Source of the DNA: Paenibacillus lautus NBRC 15380
GTDB lineage: Bacteria > Bacillota > Bacilli > Paenibacillales > Paenibacillaceae
NCBI RefSeq assembly: GCF_004000945.1
Contig: NZ_BIMF01000001.1
Span: forward strand, 248,001-312,000
DNA: 64,000 nucleotides
Direction: 5' to 3'
Notes under the pieces: generated by a model
What the model was told of the DNA's origin: nothing
Databases searched by the model: none
What the model saw: the letters and a program-made list of their open reading frames with translations, nothing else
Shown: positions 37,185-46,628 of the stretch, piece after piece
Numbering within the stretch: position 1 is the first letter of the stretch
Layout of the letters: every line of letters starts with the position of its first letter
Translations under genes and position numbers: made by a program

Positions 37185-37234
37185 TCCATCCATCCATCCA
37201 TTCATCCATCCATTCATCCATTCATACATTCACC
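37185..37234. repeat. CCAT tetranucleotide microsatellite
   Basis: Roughly twelve copies of CCAT/TCAT (CCATCCATCCATTCATCC and so on) lie just downstream of the amidohydrolase stop. Confidence 0.9.
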
Positions 37235-37241
37235 CATTCCC

Positions 37242-38297
37242 TCAATCCAACCGGTACAGCTGCCTCGCATTCTCATAAAAAATCTTCCGCCGGGCCTCCG
37301 GCTTCAGGCCCCGCAGGATATGGCTCGGCGAGTCGAAGTCCCAATGCGGGTAGTCGCTGGAATAGAGCAGCATGTTCTCTGCGTCGATCATGTTAAAGAG
37401 ATCGATGAGATGCTGCGGATTGTCCGGCTCCTCGATCGGCTGCGTCGATAAGTAGCAATGATCCCGGATGTACTCGCTTGGCATTCTCGTCAGCCAGGGC
37501 ACGGTTGCGCGCAGTGCCTTGTAGTTTTTGTCCAGCCGCCACATCAGGGCCGGCAGCCAAGCCACTCCGCCTTCAACCAGAACGACCTTCAGGTTCGGGT
37601 ATTTCACGAATACGCCCTCGCATACCATGCTTACCAGATGTGCCATGAACATCTGGGAGAGGCAGGTGTGCCACTCAATGTAGCGGGTCGGGTAACCGGC
37701 CGCGGTGGGAGCCGTCGAGCTCCCGCCGCCTTCCGCTCCCGGGTGGATTGCGAGCGGAAGGCCGTTGCGCTCCGCCGCTTCATAGATCGGGTGATAGTGG
37801 CGCTGACCCAGCGGCGAACGCGCCGCACTGGAGATCATCACTTCCACGATATCCGGATGGCCGCCGATCCGGTCGATCTCGCGTGCCGCCAGCAGCGGGT
37901 CCTGGGTGGCTACTGCCATTGCGCCTTTGAACGCTTTATGTTTGCCAAGCCACTCGGCGATCAGATAATCGTTATAAGCCGAGCATATCGCCGCCGCATA
38001 ATCCGGATCATGCGTGGAGGAGATGTTGTAGACGACACCCGTCAATACGACATAATCCAGATTGTAGCCTTCGATCAGCTGCTTGATCATATAATCGGGA
38101 TCAGAGCCGGCCTTGCCTCCCCCCGGAGGGATCGAGTCTTTTTTCATCACCCCGATCGGCGAGTAGTACCCTGAGCCTGCATAACCGATGCCGGATGTCG
38201 CTACCCGGGAGCGCCAGGGCTCCTGCAGATATGGCAGCAGCGCCCTGTCGTCCTGCTCGTTATGAACGTCGACATCGATAATTTTGGTATCGTCCAT
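37242..38297 (-). CDS. ACMSD-type amidohydrolase family 2 protein (predicted metal-dependent decarboxylase or hydrolase)
   Basis: The 351-residue TIM-barrel protein carries IIDVDVHNEQ at its N-terminus (D8-V-D10-V-H12), LAIHPGAEGG, an AHLVSM helix with KVVLVEGG, and the C-terminal YSSDYPHWD with the catalytic Asp. These are the hallmarks of the ACMSD-like group of the amidohydrolase superfamily, which decarboxylates or hydrolyses aromatic and related acids. The usual HxH pair near the N-terminus is DxH here, as in some subgroups. ATG 38297 follows GGAGGAATCAGGCA and lies 28 bases after the lipoprotein stop, so the gene belongs to the importer operon, which is unusual for this enzyme family. 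Substrate unknown. Confidence 0.85.
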   Translation of the reverse strand: MDDTKIIDVDVHNEQDDRALLPYLQEPWRSRVATSGIGYAGSGYYSPIGVMKKDSIPPGGGKAGSDPDYMIKQLIEGYNLDYVVLTGVVYNISSTHDPDYAAAICSAYNDYLIAEWLGKHKAFKGAMAVATQDPLLAAREIDRIGGHPDIVEVMISSAARSPLGQRHYHPIYEAAERNGLPLAIHPGAEGGGSSTAPTAAGYPTRYIEWHTCLSQMFMAHLVSMVCEGVFVKYPNLKVVLVEGGVAWLPALMWRLDKNYKALRATVPWLTRMPSEYIRDHCYLSTQPIEEPDNPQHLIDLFNMIDAENMLLYSSDYPHWDFDSPSHILRGLKPEARRKIFYENARQLYRLD

Positions 38298-38325
38298 TGC
38301 CTGATTCCTCCATCTCCATCGCAGA

Positions 38326-39876
38326 TTACTTGCCGCCGTATGTGCGAGTATAGGCGGTGTTGTACATGGTAAGGAGTTCATCGGAGCCGAGTTTCTTGGC
38401 CTGGTCAATAAACTGCTGATAGGTGGAATCGTTAATCGGGGTTTTGCCGGTTACGAACTCCGTCACCTTCTGTTCAAGGAATTTGTTCAGATTGTTCAGC
38501 TTCGATTTCTCGAGCTCCAGCTCCTCTTCCGTCTTGACGATCTGTTTCGGTGCCGGGACAATGTACTGCTCATATCGGGCGTTAATATCCTTGCTCTTCT
38601 CACTCAATCCGCGCTCCCACACCTCACGGGATTTGGCGTTATTCAACGTAATCAGGTCATACCATACGCCCCAGTCCTTGCGCAGCGCATTAAACGGAGA
38701 CTCGCCGAACTCCTTGTTATATACCGCTTTGCCGTCCTCCATCGTATACGTTTTGCCTTCGATTCCTAGGGACAGATAATTCGTTCCCTCTTCGCTGACC
38801 AAATAATCGAGGAATTGGACGGCGCGCTCCTTATCCTTGACTTTAGCCGAGATCGCTCGACCGACGGTGCCAACGACCGGGCGGGAGAACTGATAGTTCT
38901 TGATCCCTTCGGCGGCAAAGGAAGGAATCGCATCCAGCTCATACTCGGCCGTACCAGCCCCCCTCGCCTTCGCTACGAGCGACTCCAGATCGGCCTTCCA
39001 GAAAAACGTCACCAAGGATTTGCCCGTCAGTATGCGCTCCTCCCACTGCGCTTGGGTCAGCAGCGAGAATTCCGGATCCAGCAATTTTTCCGCATACAGC
39101 TTATTCAGATACACCAGCATATCCTGATAATTCTCATGGTATGGGGCGAATGCATATTGATCGGTGGTCGGATCGAGATTATAGAAGCCGCTGATGCCCG
39201 TGAAGATACGCCCGAAGGTCGTATACAGCCCCGTATCGCCAACGATCGCGTTGGATATGAGCGGATAGGAATCCGGAACCTTCTCCTTCAATGTTTTCAG
39301 ATACTCATAAAATTCGTCCACCGTAGTCGGTGCCTGTATCCCATGCTGATCCATAATGTCCTTGCGGGCATACCAGATAAAGTTGAAGCCCTTGCCTTCC
39401 GCATCCCCTTCCAGAACAGGTACGGTATACAAGCCTCCGTCCGTGCCCGTTGCCAGCGCCTTGGCTTCAGGATATTTTTCGTAAAATGCTTTAAGATTCG
39501 GAGCCCGATCCAAATAATCATTAAGATTCAGGAACACCTTCTCCGGCCCATGCTCCCTGCCGTCCTGCGTCGGCACCTGGATAAAATCCGTAGCCGTATT
39601 CGTGGCAATCATGATCTGCCTTTTCTCCTCAAGCCCTTCCTGGCTGACGATCTGGAACTTCACTTTGACGCCCGTCTTTGCCTCGATCTCTTTGAAAATC
39701 TCCCAGTCATCCCGAACCTTGCCCTCCACCCGGTCGTATACGAGCCATGAAAAAGTAACCGGTTTGTCAGGACTTAACGTCCCCGAATCGTCCTTGCCCC
39801 CGCTGGTGCAGCCCGTAACCAGCATCGCGCAGAGCAGGATCATGGCAAGCGCTGTTCTGAACCCCTTTCGCCGCAT
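38326..39876 (-). CDS. Extracellular solute-binding lipoprotein (LplA type)
   Basis: The 516-residue receptor has a signal peptide with lipobox VTGC (Cys23) and an LplA-like body, with VTFSWLVYDRVEGKVRDDW at the first strand and many aromatic residues expected to line a sugar site. It is the third gene of the third importer operon, 59 bases after the LplC-type permease, with an AAGGAGG ribosome site. The downstream amidohydrolase follows closely. The ligand is unknown; the operon hints at a substrate with an acidic or aromatic group. Confidence 0.92.
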   Translation of the reverse strand: MRRKGFRTALAMILLCAMLVTGCTSGGKDDSGTLSPDKPVTFSWLVYDRVEGKVRDDWEIFKEIEAKTGVKVKFQIVSQEGLEEKRQIMIATNTATDFIQVPTQDGREHGPEKVFLNLNDYLDRAPNLKAFYEKYPEAKALATGTDGGLYTVPVLEGDAEGKGFNFIWYARKDIMDQHGIQAPTTVDEFYEYLKTLKEKVPDSYPLISNAIVGDTGLYTTFGRIFTGISGFYNLDPTTDQYAFAPYHENYQDMLVYLNKLYAEKLLDPEFSLLTQAQWEERILTGKSLVTFFWKADLESLVAKARGAGTAEYELDAIPSFAAEGIKNYQFSRPVVGTVGRAISAKVKDKERAVQFLDYLVSEEGTNYLSLGIEGKTYTMEDGKAVYNKEFGESPFNALRKDWGVWYDLITLNNAKSREVWERGLSEKSKDINARYEQYIVPAPKQIVKTEEELELEKSKLNNLNKFLEQKVTEFVTGKTPINDSTYQQFIDQAKKLGSDELLTMYNTAYTRTYGGK

Positions 39877-39935
39877 TCCCTAACCTCCTTTTTATCATCA
39901 CAACGTATAGAGATGGATTTACTTGAAATCCATGA

Positions 39936-40796
39936 CTATCCCTTAATGCCGCCAATCATCGTTCCCTGTACAAAATATTTTTGGATAAACGGATAGACGC
40001 ATAGAATCGGCAGCGTACCGATCATGATCATGGCATATTTCAACGTCTCCAGATGCGTCAGGTCGCCCTCGCCCTGTACATTCGTGCCGGCGATCAGGAT
40101 GTTGCGCATCATGATTTGCAGCGGGTACATCTCCCGGTCATTCAGATAGATCAAAGCGCTGAAAAAAGAGTTCCATTGATTCACGGCCGTGAACAGGCCG
40201 ATCGTGACCATCACCGGTACGGATAGCGGCAGCACGATCCGCACCAGAATCTGTATGGATCCGCAACCATCGATAGCAGCCGCGTCCTCAAGCTCCTCCG
40301 GCAGCGCCTCAAAGAATGTCCGCATAATGAACAAATACCATGTGCTGATCAGCGACGGGAGGACGATCGCCCAGATGGTATCCAGCATCCCCAGCTTCTG
40401 AACGATCAGAAAGGTCGGGATCATGCCGCCGCTGAACAGAAGCGTGAATGCCGCCATCAGCAAAATCACTCTCCGGCCGGGCAGCCACCGTTTCGCAAGC
40501 GGGTACGCCATCGCGGAGGTCGCAATCAGCGTCAGCACCGTATGCAGGAATGTGTACCGGATCGTATTCCAGTAACTCATCCAGAGATCGGGGTTATAGA
40601 TGAGCTGTTCGTATGCAATCAGCGTAATCTTTTTTGGCCACAGCAGCACGGCGCCGCTCGCGACCATGGCATTATTGCTGATGGAAGCCGAGAATACGTA
40701 CACCATCGGATAGGCCATCACCATGATCAGCACAATCATGAACAATACATTGAATACGTCAAACAGCTTTGAGGCGAAGCTTTCCTGCTTTTTCAT
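39936..40796 (-). CDS. Carbohydrate ABC transporter permease (LplC type)
   Basis: The 286-residue permease has six membrane helices, the docking motif DAAAIDGCGS (an Asp replaces the usual Glu) and the LplC C-terminus KYFVQGTMIGGIKG. It is 12 bases from the LplB-type permease stop with a GGGAGG ribosome site. It forms the channel of the third importer with that partner. Confidence 0.93.
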   Translation of the reverse strand: MKKQESFASKLFDVFNVLFMIVLIMVMAYPMVYVFSASISNNAMVASGAVLLWPKKITLIAYEQLIYNPDLWMSYWNTIRYTFLHTVLTLIATSAMAYPLAKRWLPGRRVILLMAAFTLLFSGGMIPTFLIVQKLGMLDTIWAIVLPSLISTWYLFIMRTFFEALPEELEDAAAIDGCGSIQILVRIVLPLSVPVMVTIGLFTAVNQWNSFFSALIYLNDREMYPLQIMMRNILIAGTNVQGEGDLTHLETLKYAMIMIGTLPILCVYPFIQKYFVQGTMIGGIKG

Positions 40797-40808
40797 CGCG
40801 CACCTCCC

Positions 40809-41729
40809 TTACCACAGGCTGGTCTCCGAATATTTGCGTACGATCCGATTGGCCGCAACGACCAGAATGAAGCCAATCGCCGACTGGAATAGGCCCACCG
40901 CGGTGGCGAAGCTGAAATCGGCATCGAGGATGCCCCGCCGGTACACAAAGGTGTTGATAACATCCGAGGTTTCGTAATTCATCGTGTTGTAGATCAAGAG
41001 TATTTTCTCGAAGCTGGCCTCCATGAAATTACCGAGCGACAGCACGAACAGGATAATCATGACCGGCACCATGCCGATGAACGTAATATGCCGGACCTGC
41101 TGCCATCGGTTTGCCCCATCCATCTTGGCCGCTTCGTACAGCGTCGGATCGATTCCTGCAATCGCAGCCAGATAGAGAATGGTGCCCCACCCCACCTTCT
41201 GCCATATTTCGGAGCCCACATACACCGTCCGGAACCACTCCGGCATGCCCAGAAACATGATCGGCTCGATGCCGAACAGCTTGACGAGCAGATGGTTCAC
41301 CACGCCTGTTGTGGGAGAGAGGAAGGTAACGAGAATGCCCGCGATTACAACGGTGGACAGGAAATGCGGCATATAGCTGATGTTTTGCACAAACCGTTTG
41401 AACCATTTGCTCTTCAGCTCATGGAACAGGATCGCCAGAATGATCGGCGCCGGAAAATGAAACAGTAGATCGTACACATTCAGCATGATCGTGTTACGAA
41501 TCAGCTTCCATGCATCGGGGGTGACATAGAAAAATTCAATCAAATGCTTGAATCCGACAAACTTGCTTCCCAAAATGCCCCGGCCGATCGAATAGTCCTG
41601 GAAGGCGATGATGATGCCGTACATCGGCGCGTACTTGAATATCAAGTAATACAAAATGCCGGGAAGCATCAGCAAGTACAACGCTTTATGCTTTCTCAGA
41701 ACATAGCCGATCCGTGATAGCTGCGCCAA
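40809..41729 (-). CDS. Carbohydrate ABC transporter permease (LplB type)
   Basis: The 306-residue membrane protein is the first gene of the third importer operon. It begins with TTG at 41729, nine bases after GGAGG. Features include YYLIFKYAPMYGIIIAFQDY near the N-terminus, the docking motif EAAKMDGANR and a final ETSLW. A cre-like site overlaps the region just upstream of the ribosome site. Confidence 0.93.
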   Translation of the reverse strand: MAQLSRIGYVLRKHKALYLLMLPGILYYLIFKYAPMYGIIIAFQDYSIGRGILGSKFVGFKHLIEFFYVTPDAWKLIRNTIMLNVYDLLFHFPAPIILAILFHELKSKWFKRFVQNISYMPHFLSTVVIAGILVTFLSPTTGVVNHLLVKLFGIEPIMFLGMPEWFRTVYVGSEIWQKVGWGTILYLAAIAGIDPTLYEAAKMDGANRWQQVRHITFIGMVPVMIILFVLSLGNFMEASFEKILLIYNTMNYETSDVINTFVYRRGILDADFSFATAVGLFQSAIGFILVVAANRIVRKYSETSLW

Positions 41730-41746
41730 TAATCCCCACCTCCGAT

Positions 41747-41760
41747 TGAAAGCATTTACA
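41747..41760. promoter_or_regulatory. cre-like site upstream of the third importer operon
   Basis: TGAAAGCATTTACA differs at one position from TGWNANCGNTNWCA and lies only 18 bases before the first gene's start, where CcpA binding could act as a roadblock. Confidence 0.45.
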
Positions 41761-41879
41761 TTCGTTTGTTGTTGTCCCCACTATACGAGCCGTGGCTCCT
41801 TCGCGTAAAGCAAACATCTTTTCCTTGAGACGCACGTTTTGCAATGCCTGCGCCGCAAGGCTTTCAGCCCGTTCCATGC

Positions 41880-41918
41880 AAAAAAAGAGACTTCAGAAAA
41901 TAATGCAGTCTCTTTTTT
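41880..41918 (-). terminator. Terminator of the AraC sensor-regulator gene
   Basis: On the minus strand AAAAAAGAGACT pairs with AGTCTCTTTTTTT, starting two bases after the stop. It separates the regulator from the importer operon. Confidence 0.9.
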
Positions 41919-41919
41919 C

Positions 41920-44229
41920 CTACTGATGAAAACTCCGGTATTTGGCGGGCGTAATGCCTTCATATCGGCGGAAAGCCCGAATCAAAGAATTTCGGCCCCA
42001 ATACCCAACCTTCTCGGCAATTTCGTCTATTTTCAAATCGGTTTCAAGCAAAAATTGCTTTGCCTTCATCAGCCGGTACTTCGCGATATATTCCACGTAC
42101 TTCTCGCCGACCTCCTCCTTGAAGGTACGGCTGAAATGCCCGATGGACATATTCATCATGCCGGCAAAATGCTCGATCGACAGCTCTTGATCATAATGCT
42201 CATGAATGTATTCCACAATCTCCATAAACTGTTGACTCCGGCTGCTGGAAGCCGGCTTCCGGAACAGAAAACCATGAATGTCCTCGAAGCAGCACGTCAG
42301 CTCGTCCCATGTCATGCAGCGATTCATCCGTTCGAACAGACCCGAGTAATACGGAACGTTGAGTTCATTGCGCTCCGATTCCACGGCCCGAATCCAGGTG
42401 TTGAGCACATCGGCAAGCAGATATTTCATCTGCATGGCGGAGGCATCCTTGCCCTTTCCCTCCTCCAGCAGAGCAAGCACGGAATGAAGCAGCTTGTCAT
42501 ACTCCCTCGTTTTGTACTGATTGAGAATCCGCTGGACCTCCTGTACGGATAGGAAAGGATCCCACTGCTGCAGCTCCCGGGAAGGCTGACTGCCGCAAAT
42601 CTCCACCGCGGAATGCAGCCCCCGGTACTTCAGCATGGCTAGAGCATGCTCATAGGACTGGTGCAGCTCTTCGATGGCATGAACGGTCTTTCCGAGACCG
42701 ATGGTCGCTTTATAATAAGCACCGTATTCCAGGAAAATGCCCCGAACCTGCTCCGCTACTTTTTCCGGATAATTCTCCGCGATGGGACCATGCTCAACAA
42801 TGCAAGCCATCAGATCCGGCCTTGTCTGGCAGATCCAGATCATGCCGGGTGCCAGCCGGTGAATCTTGTCCTTCAGCTCCGTCAGCAAAAAAGTCTTGGT
42901 GGATTCCGATGCCGAATCGTAAACGGTTGGATCATAATGGAACGAGATGCACAGGACGGTTCTCGCCGCCTTATGACTGTAGGCAAACTCAATCTCCTTG
43001 GCGTAGTACTCAATCGATAAGGCATCCCGGTATTGCCCCAGCAGGATTTTCGTAAAAAACTGCTCCTGAACGATCGGCAGCATCCCGTTCACCATCTGGA
43101 ACAGCTCTTTATTCTCCGTCATGATGAACTGGGAGTAACGTTTGATGACATCAAACTCGTTTCCTTCGTGGCCGACCTTCCCGCTCGGAGCGTGATGCAG
43201 CTTCAGTCCATCCTTAATCTCCCGGATCGGCCGGTATAAGCGCCGGCTTAAATAATATGAGGCGAGCGCGCCGACTATGAGGAAGAATAGGAGGAACAAC
43301 CAGCAGATCCATCGGGTCATATAGACCGGCTTCATCAATGTTTCTAAATCGATCATGCTGATATAATGCCAGGACTCGTCGAAGCCGGATGCCATGAAGG
43401 ACAGCCCCATCTTGTCCGATATCGTGAATGGCGAAGCAACGCCGTCCGTACGTATTCGCTGCTGCAGGGTAAGCTGGTCCTGCTCGGTCAGTCCGGTCTG
43501 GGCTATCACTTTGGCTCCATCATCTACAATCGCTGTGCCTGTAACCCAGCTCTCCGGAATATGAATCTGCTCCTCTAGCTTGTCTCGTTTCACTTCGACC
43601 AGGAGATAGACTTCAGGAGCCGCGGTATTAAACGGGTAGCTCATGGAAGCTGTCAAAGAAGCGGATGAATCCATGAAATCCATCATTTTTTTGCCGGATA
43701 ACTCGGCTTCCAGCTGATGGCGGCGGTTCAAATCCAAGGGATAACGGGAATGGAAATAATACGCTTTATTCGTATAGGTTTCGGCATCGATCATCAAATC
43801 CTGGTGAACAAAATAATAATACGCCCTCTCGACAAGATCATCCGATTCCAGCTGCTGCAGCTGCTCCCGCAGGGAATGAAGCAGTTCCGGAAGCAGTTGG
43901 CTATCCGGCGAAGAAGCCATGGGAGCGAGAAGCACGCTCCGTAATCTGGAGGTGCTGAGGATATTAATCATGCTCGTCTTTAAGGATTGAAGTTCGGTGT
44001 CCGTCTGCTCGGAGAATCGGTTCATCATCACTTGATTGAAACGCTCGGCATCCTTTTCAATGATGCGAACGACCAGCACCTGGGCAAGAACCGACGCCAC
44101 AATAACGGGAATGAGAATGAGGAGAAAATAGTTGGCGAACAGCCTCCAAAACAGGGTGTTCCTTCTGGGAGGCGGAGAATCGGTATCTCCCGGCTCAGGT
44201 GATCGGTTAGGCGACGTCCTTCGCTTCAT
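41920..44229 (-). CDS. Membrane-anchored AraC-family sensor/regulator
   Basis: This 769-residue protein has the same plan as the one at 7342-9609: a basic N-terminus, membrane helix 1 (about 28-52), an extracellular sensing domain (about 55-300), helix 2 (about 305-328, WICWLFLLFFLIVGALASYY), a cytosolic linker and a C-terminal AraC double helix-turn-helix (about 670-769, ending KYRSFHQ). ATG 44229 follows AAAGGGGGGACATTC. It lies immediately upstream of the third importer operon in the same direction, but with its own terminator between, and is its likely regulator. Confidence 0.9.
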   Translation of the reverse strand: MKRRTSPNRSPEPGDTDSPPPRRNTLFWRLFANYFLLILIPVIVASVLAQVLVVRIIEKDAERFNQVMMNRFSEQTDTELQSLKTSMINILSTSRLRSVLLAPMASSPDSQLLPELLHSLREQLQQLESDDLVERAYYYFVHQDLMIDAETYTNKAYYFHSRYPLDLNRRHQLEAELSGKKMMDFMDSSASLTASMSYPFNTAAPEVYLLVEVKRDKLEEQIHIPESWVTGTAIVDDGAKVIAQTGLTEQDQLTLQQRIRTDGVASPFTISDKMGLSFMASGFDESWHYISMIDLETLMKPVYMTRWICWLFLLFFLIVGALASYYLSRRLYRPIREIKDGLKLHHAPSGKVGHEGNEFDVIKRYSQFIMTENKELFQMVNGMLPIVQEQFFTKILLGQYRDALSIEYYAKEIEFAYSHKAARTVLCISFHYDPTVYDSASESTKTFLLTELKDKIHRLAPGMIWICQTRPDLMACIVEHGPIAENYPEKVAEQVRGIFLEYGAYYKATIGLGKTVHAIEELHQSYEHALAMLKYRGLHSAVEICGSQPSRELQQWDPFLSVQEVQRILNQYKTREYDKLLHSVLALLEEGKGKDASAMQMKYLLADVLNTWIRAVESERNELNVPYYSGLFERMNRCMTWDELTCCFEDIHGFLFRKPASSSRSQQFMEIVEYIHEHYDQELSIEHFAGMMNMSIGHFSRTFKEEVGEKYVEYIAKYRLMKAKQFLLETDLKIDEIAEKVGYWGRNSLIRAFRRYEGITPAKYRSFHQ

Positions 44230-44380
44230 GAATGTCCCCCCTTTGTTATTTAAAATTGCAAGCAACAGGGCTTGCATTTACGTCTACTATATTTTGATGT
44301 AAGTTATAATATTCGCTGCACCTTCCTTGCACGGAATTTGTACTGAAATGACGTTTACCGGACAAGTTTGCGTCCATAGC

Positions 44381-44408
44381 AAAAAGAGCCAGGAATCTCC
44401 TGGCCCTT
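44381..44408 (-). terminator. Terminator of the RCC1-like/stalk-domain gene
   Basis: On the minus strand GCCAGGA and TCCTGGC form a perfect stem with a 3-base loop, followed by TCTTTTT. Confidence 0.88.
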
Positions 44409-44448
44409 ATCAGAAACGAGAATGTCTTTTTTCCTTGCTCGTGTGCAC

Positions 44449-46407
44449 TTACTCGTATTCAAATACCGCATCCGGCGTTAGGGTGACATTGGGCGCATAA
44501 CTCGGCATCTGACCGGTCTCTTGCAAATATTGCTCAACAATACGAGCAGCATCTACCAAGGAGCTTAGCAGCCAATCCTCATAAAGCTTACCGAATTTCT
44601 TATGAAGCCATTCAGAGGTATATTCATTCGAAAGGGTGAACAAGGAGTAGATTTCACGGACGGTATTGGTATGCTTCCGACCGTAATCATCCGTCCAAGT
44701 CACTTTTTTATTCAAATCCACTTTGCGGATATCTTCCGTTTTGGTGGACAGAATGCCATTCTTGTATTGGTAATAAATGCGCAAGGATTTTTCATATTCA
44801 TGGCCTTTTAGCAGTCTCCAACCAGCCATGCTTCCGGTCGCAGGGACCGATGACATTTTGCTTTTCCCGGAGTTTCCGGTGTTGCCGCTGCTCGTTGCTT
44901 TCTTCGGCTCGCCCTTTACAATGAATTGTGCCGCACCCAGCGTCACAGTCATTTGCTGCTTGGATGCGTCCCACTTGAGTTTGGCACCCAGTGCTGAGGT
45001 CAACAGATCGGCAGATACAAGCGTCTCCCCCTTGTGCTGGATTGGAGCGCCTTTCATATTCACGGTTTTGCCGTTGATCTTCGCCTGCTTGCTTCCTGCC
45101 TTAACGGAAAGCTTGGTTTCTCCTACGGTAATGTCAAAGGTTTTGGAAGAAGCCTGATATTGAACCGAACCTCCCATGGCTTGGAATACCGGCTTCAACG
45201 GCAGGTAGGTGACCCCCTTCTCCTGCTTGGCATTCTCCAGCGGCTTGCCAAGTCCTGAAACGATTTTCACCGATTGCTTCTTGCCTGCAACTTCCACCGT
45301 CAGCGTGGCTTCGCCCACACCCATAATTTTGTATGTGCCTTTATCTGTTGCCTTGATTAAATGCGGCTTATCTATGGACAAAGCGATCATATTCGCCGGA
45401 ATCTTGTGCTTCTCTCCACTGCCGTACTGAAATTCGACCGTTGGCGTGATGGAACTCCCCACCTTCGGCTTGCTGTTCGATACCTTTAAAGTGACAGCGG
45501 TAATGCTCGGTACCGTCACATCGTATAGCTGTCCATGATCATACTCCGTCCAAGTACCATCCGATAACCGCGCAAAAAAGCTTTTGGAACCTTCAATTCC
45601 CACGATCTCTTGAACTCCGCTGATTCCGTTCAACGGGCTCGTTTCAAATGTTTGCGAGAACACATCCAATCTGGCATTCCACACCGTTCCGTCTTTTTTG
45701 ACGAAAATCAGTTTCTGTTCTTTACCAAAAGAAATGTCAGCCCCGTCGCTAATCAAGTTTTGGGACAGGTAAGTCGTGCTGCCGTTGATACGAAGTGTAC
45801 TGAACAGCACAAGTCTTCCATCATTGTATAGAATAGCGGCGTAATCGCCGGCAACCTTGATTTTGCGGATCGCGTTCACGTCCGCTGCTTGACCCAGAGT
45901 CACAGGCTCCGGTGTATAGGCACTATTGTGGTATAAGATTGTCCCCGACTGGGTAACGCCGCCGATAATTCCTTTATTCTCGTCAAAAACGGATATTCCC
46001 TCAAAGCCTTTTACCGCTTGAGGCTTGGAGTCAACCATGCGATGAACGATGCCGTCAGAGGTCAACCAGTAACCTTGTCCAACCTGTTTCACATGATTCG
46101 CACCCGCTACAGCCTGATATCCCGATTCCCCCCACATGACCAGTCCGCCCGCGTTATTGACGCCGAATCCGTATCCGCTGGAGCCCGCGATGAACTTCAG
46201 ATCTCCACCCATCGGAATCGGGATTCGGTTGATGGGAAGGCGGCTGTACGTAATCCAGACTGTGCCATCCTTCATCAAGGGTGTGCCATCCGGCAATAGC
46301 ATTGCAATCTTCGAGCTTGCCTTATCCGGCTGGCCATATGCTGCCCCGGCCGCGGTCGGGATCATCACGCAAACCGCCAAGAGCAGAACCAACATTTTCT
46401 TGAACAT
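44449..46407 (-). CDS. Secreted RCC1-like propeller protein with copper amine oxidase N-terminal (stalk) domain
   Basis: The 652-residue protein has a signal peptide (about 1-25), an RCC1-like region of repeated short strands (about 35-300, with GGLVMWGESG and KDGTVWNARL), a Big-type domain (about 305-385), a copper-amine-oxidase-N1-like stalk domain (about 390-500, GVTYLPLKPVFQAMGG and AQFIVKGEPKK), a Ser/Gly/Asn linker and a C-terminal region of unknown fold (about 535-652). Stalk domains are common wall-associated modules in Paenibacillus; here there is no amine oxidase catalytic domain. Function unknown. It is monocistronic with a terminator. Confidence 0.78.
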   Translation of the reverse strand: MFKKMLVLLLAVCVMIPTAAGAAYGQPDKASSKIAMLLPDGTPLMKDGTVWITYSRLPINRIPIPMGGDLKFIAGSSGYGFGVNNAGGLVMWGESGYQAVAGANHVKQVGQGYWLTSDGIVHRMVDSKPQAVKGFEGISVFDENKGIIGGVTQSGTILYHNSAYTPEPVTLGQAADVNAIRKIKVAGDYAAILYNDGRLVLFSTLRINGSTTYLSQNLISDGADISFGKEQKLIFVKKDGTVWNARLDVFSQTFETSPLNGISGVQEIVGIEGSKSFFARLSDGTWTEYDHGQLYDVTVPSITAVTLKVSNSKPKVGSSITPTVEFQYGSGEKHKIPANMIALSIDKPHLIKATDKGTYKIMGVGEATLTVEVAGKKQSVKIVSGLGKPLENAKQEKGVTYLPLKPVFQAMGGSVQYQASSKTFDITVGETKLSVKAGSKQAKINGKTVNMKGAPIQHKGETLVSADLLTSALGAKLKWDASKQQMTVTLGAAQFIVKGEPKKATSSGNTGNSGKSKMSSVPATGSMAGWRLLKGHEYEKSLRIYYQYKNGILSTKTEDIRKVDLNKKVTWTDDYGRKHTNTVREIYSLFTLSNEYTSEWLHKKFGKLYEDWLLSSLVDAARIVEQYLQETGQMPSYAPNVTLTPDAVFEYE

Positions 46408-46503
46408 GGAATGAACCTCATCTCTTATCAGAATGTAAGTCTTTCAAATCTAGTGCAATCGAACCAGGAATATTATACCACTCGATAGAAACGAAGCCTA
46501 GAT

Positions 46504-46559
46504 AAAAAAGACAACCGGACATACATCCCATTCGAGAAGATGCATTATACGGCTGTCTT
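46504..46559 (-). terminator. Terminator of the PadR-CPBP operon
   Basis: On the minus strand AAGACAGCCG pairs with CGGTTGTCTT (one G-U) with an extended, imperfect inner stem, followed by TTTTT. Confidence 0.8.
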
Positions 46560-46628
46560 ATAAATTTAGTTCCAATAAATTTAGTTCAATTAAATAAGAC
46601 AGATCATGCTGAACCGTTAGAATATTAA

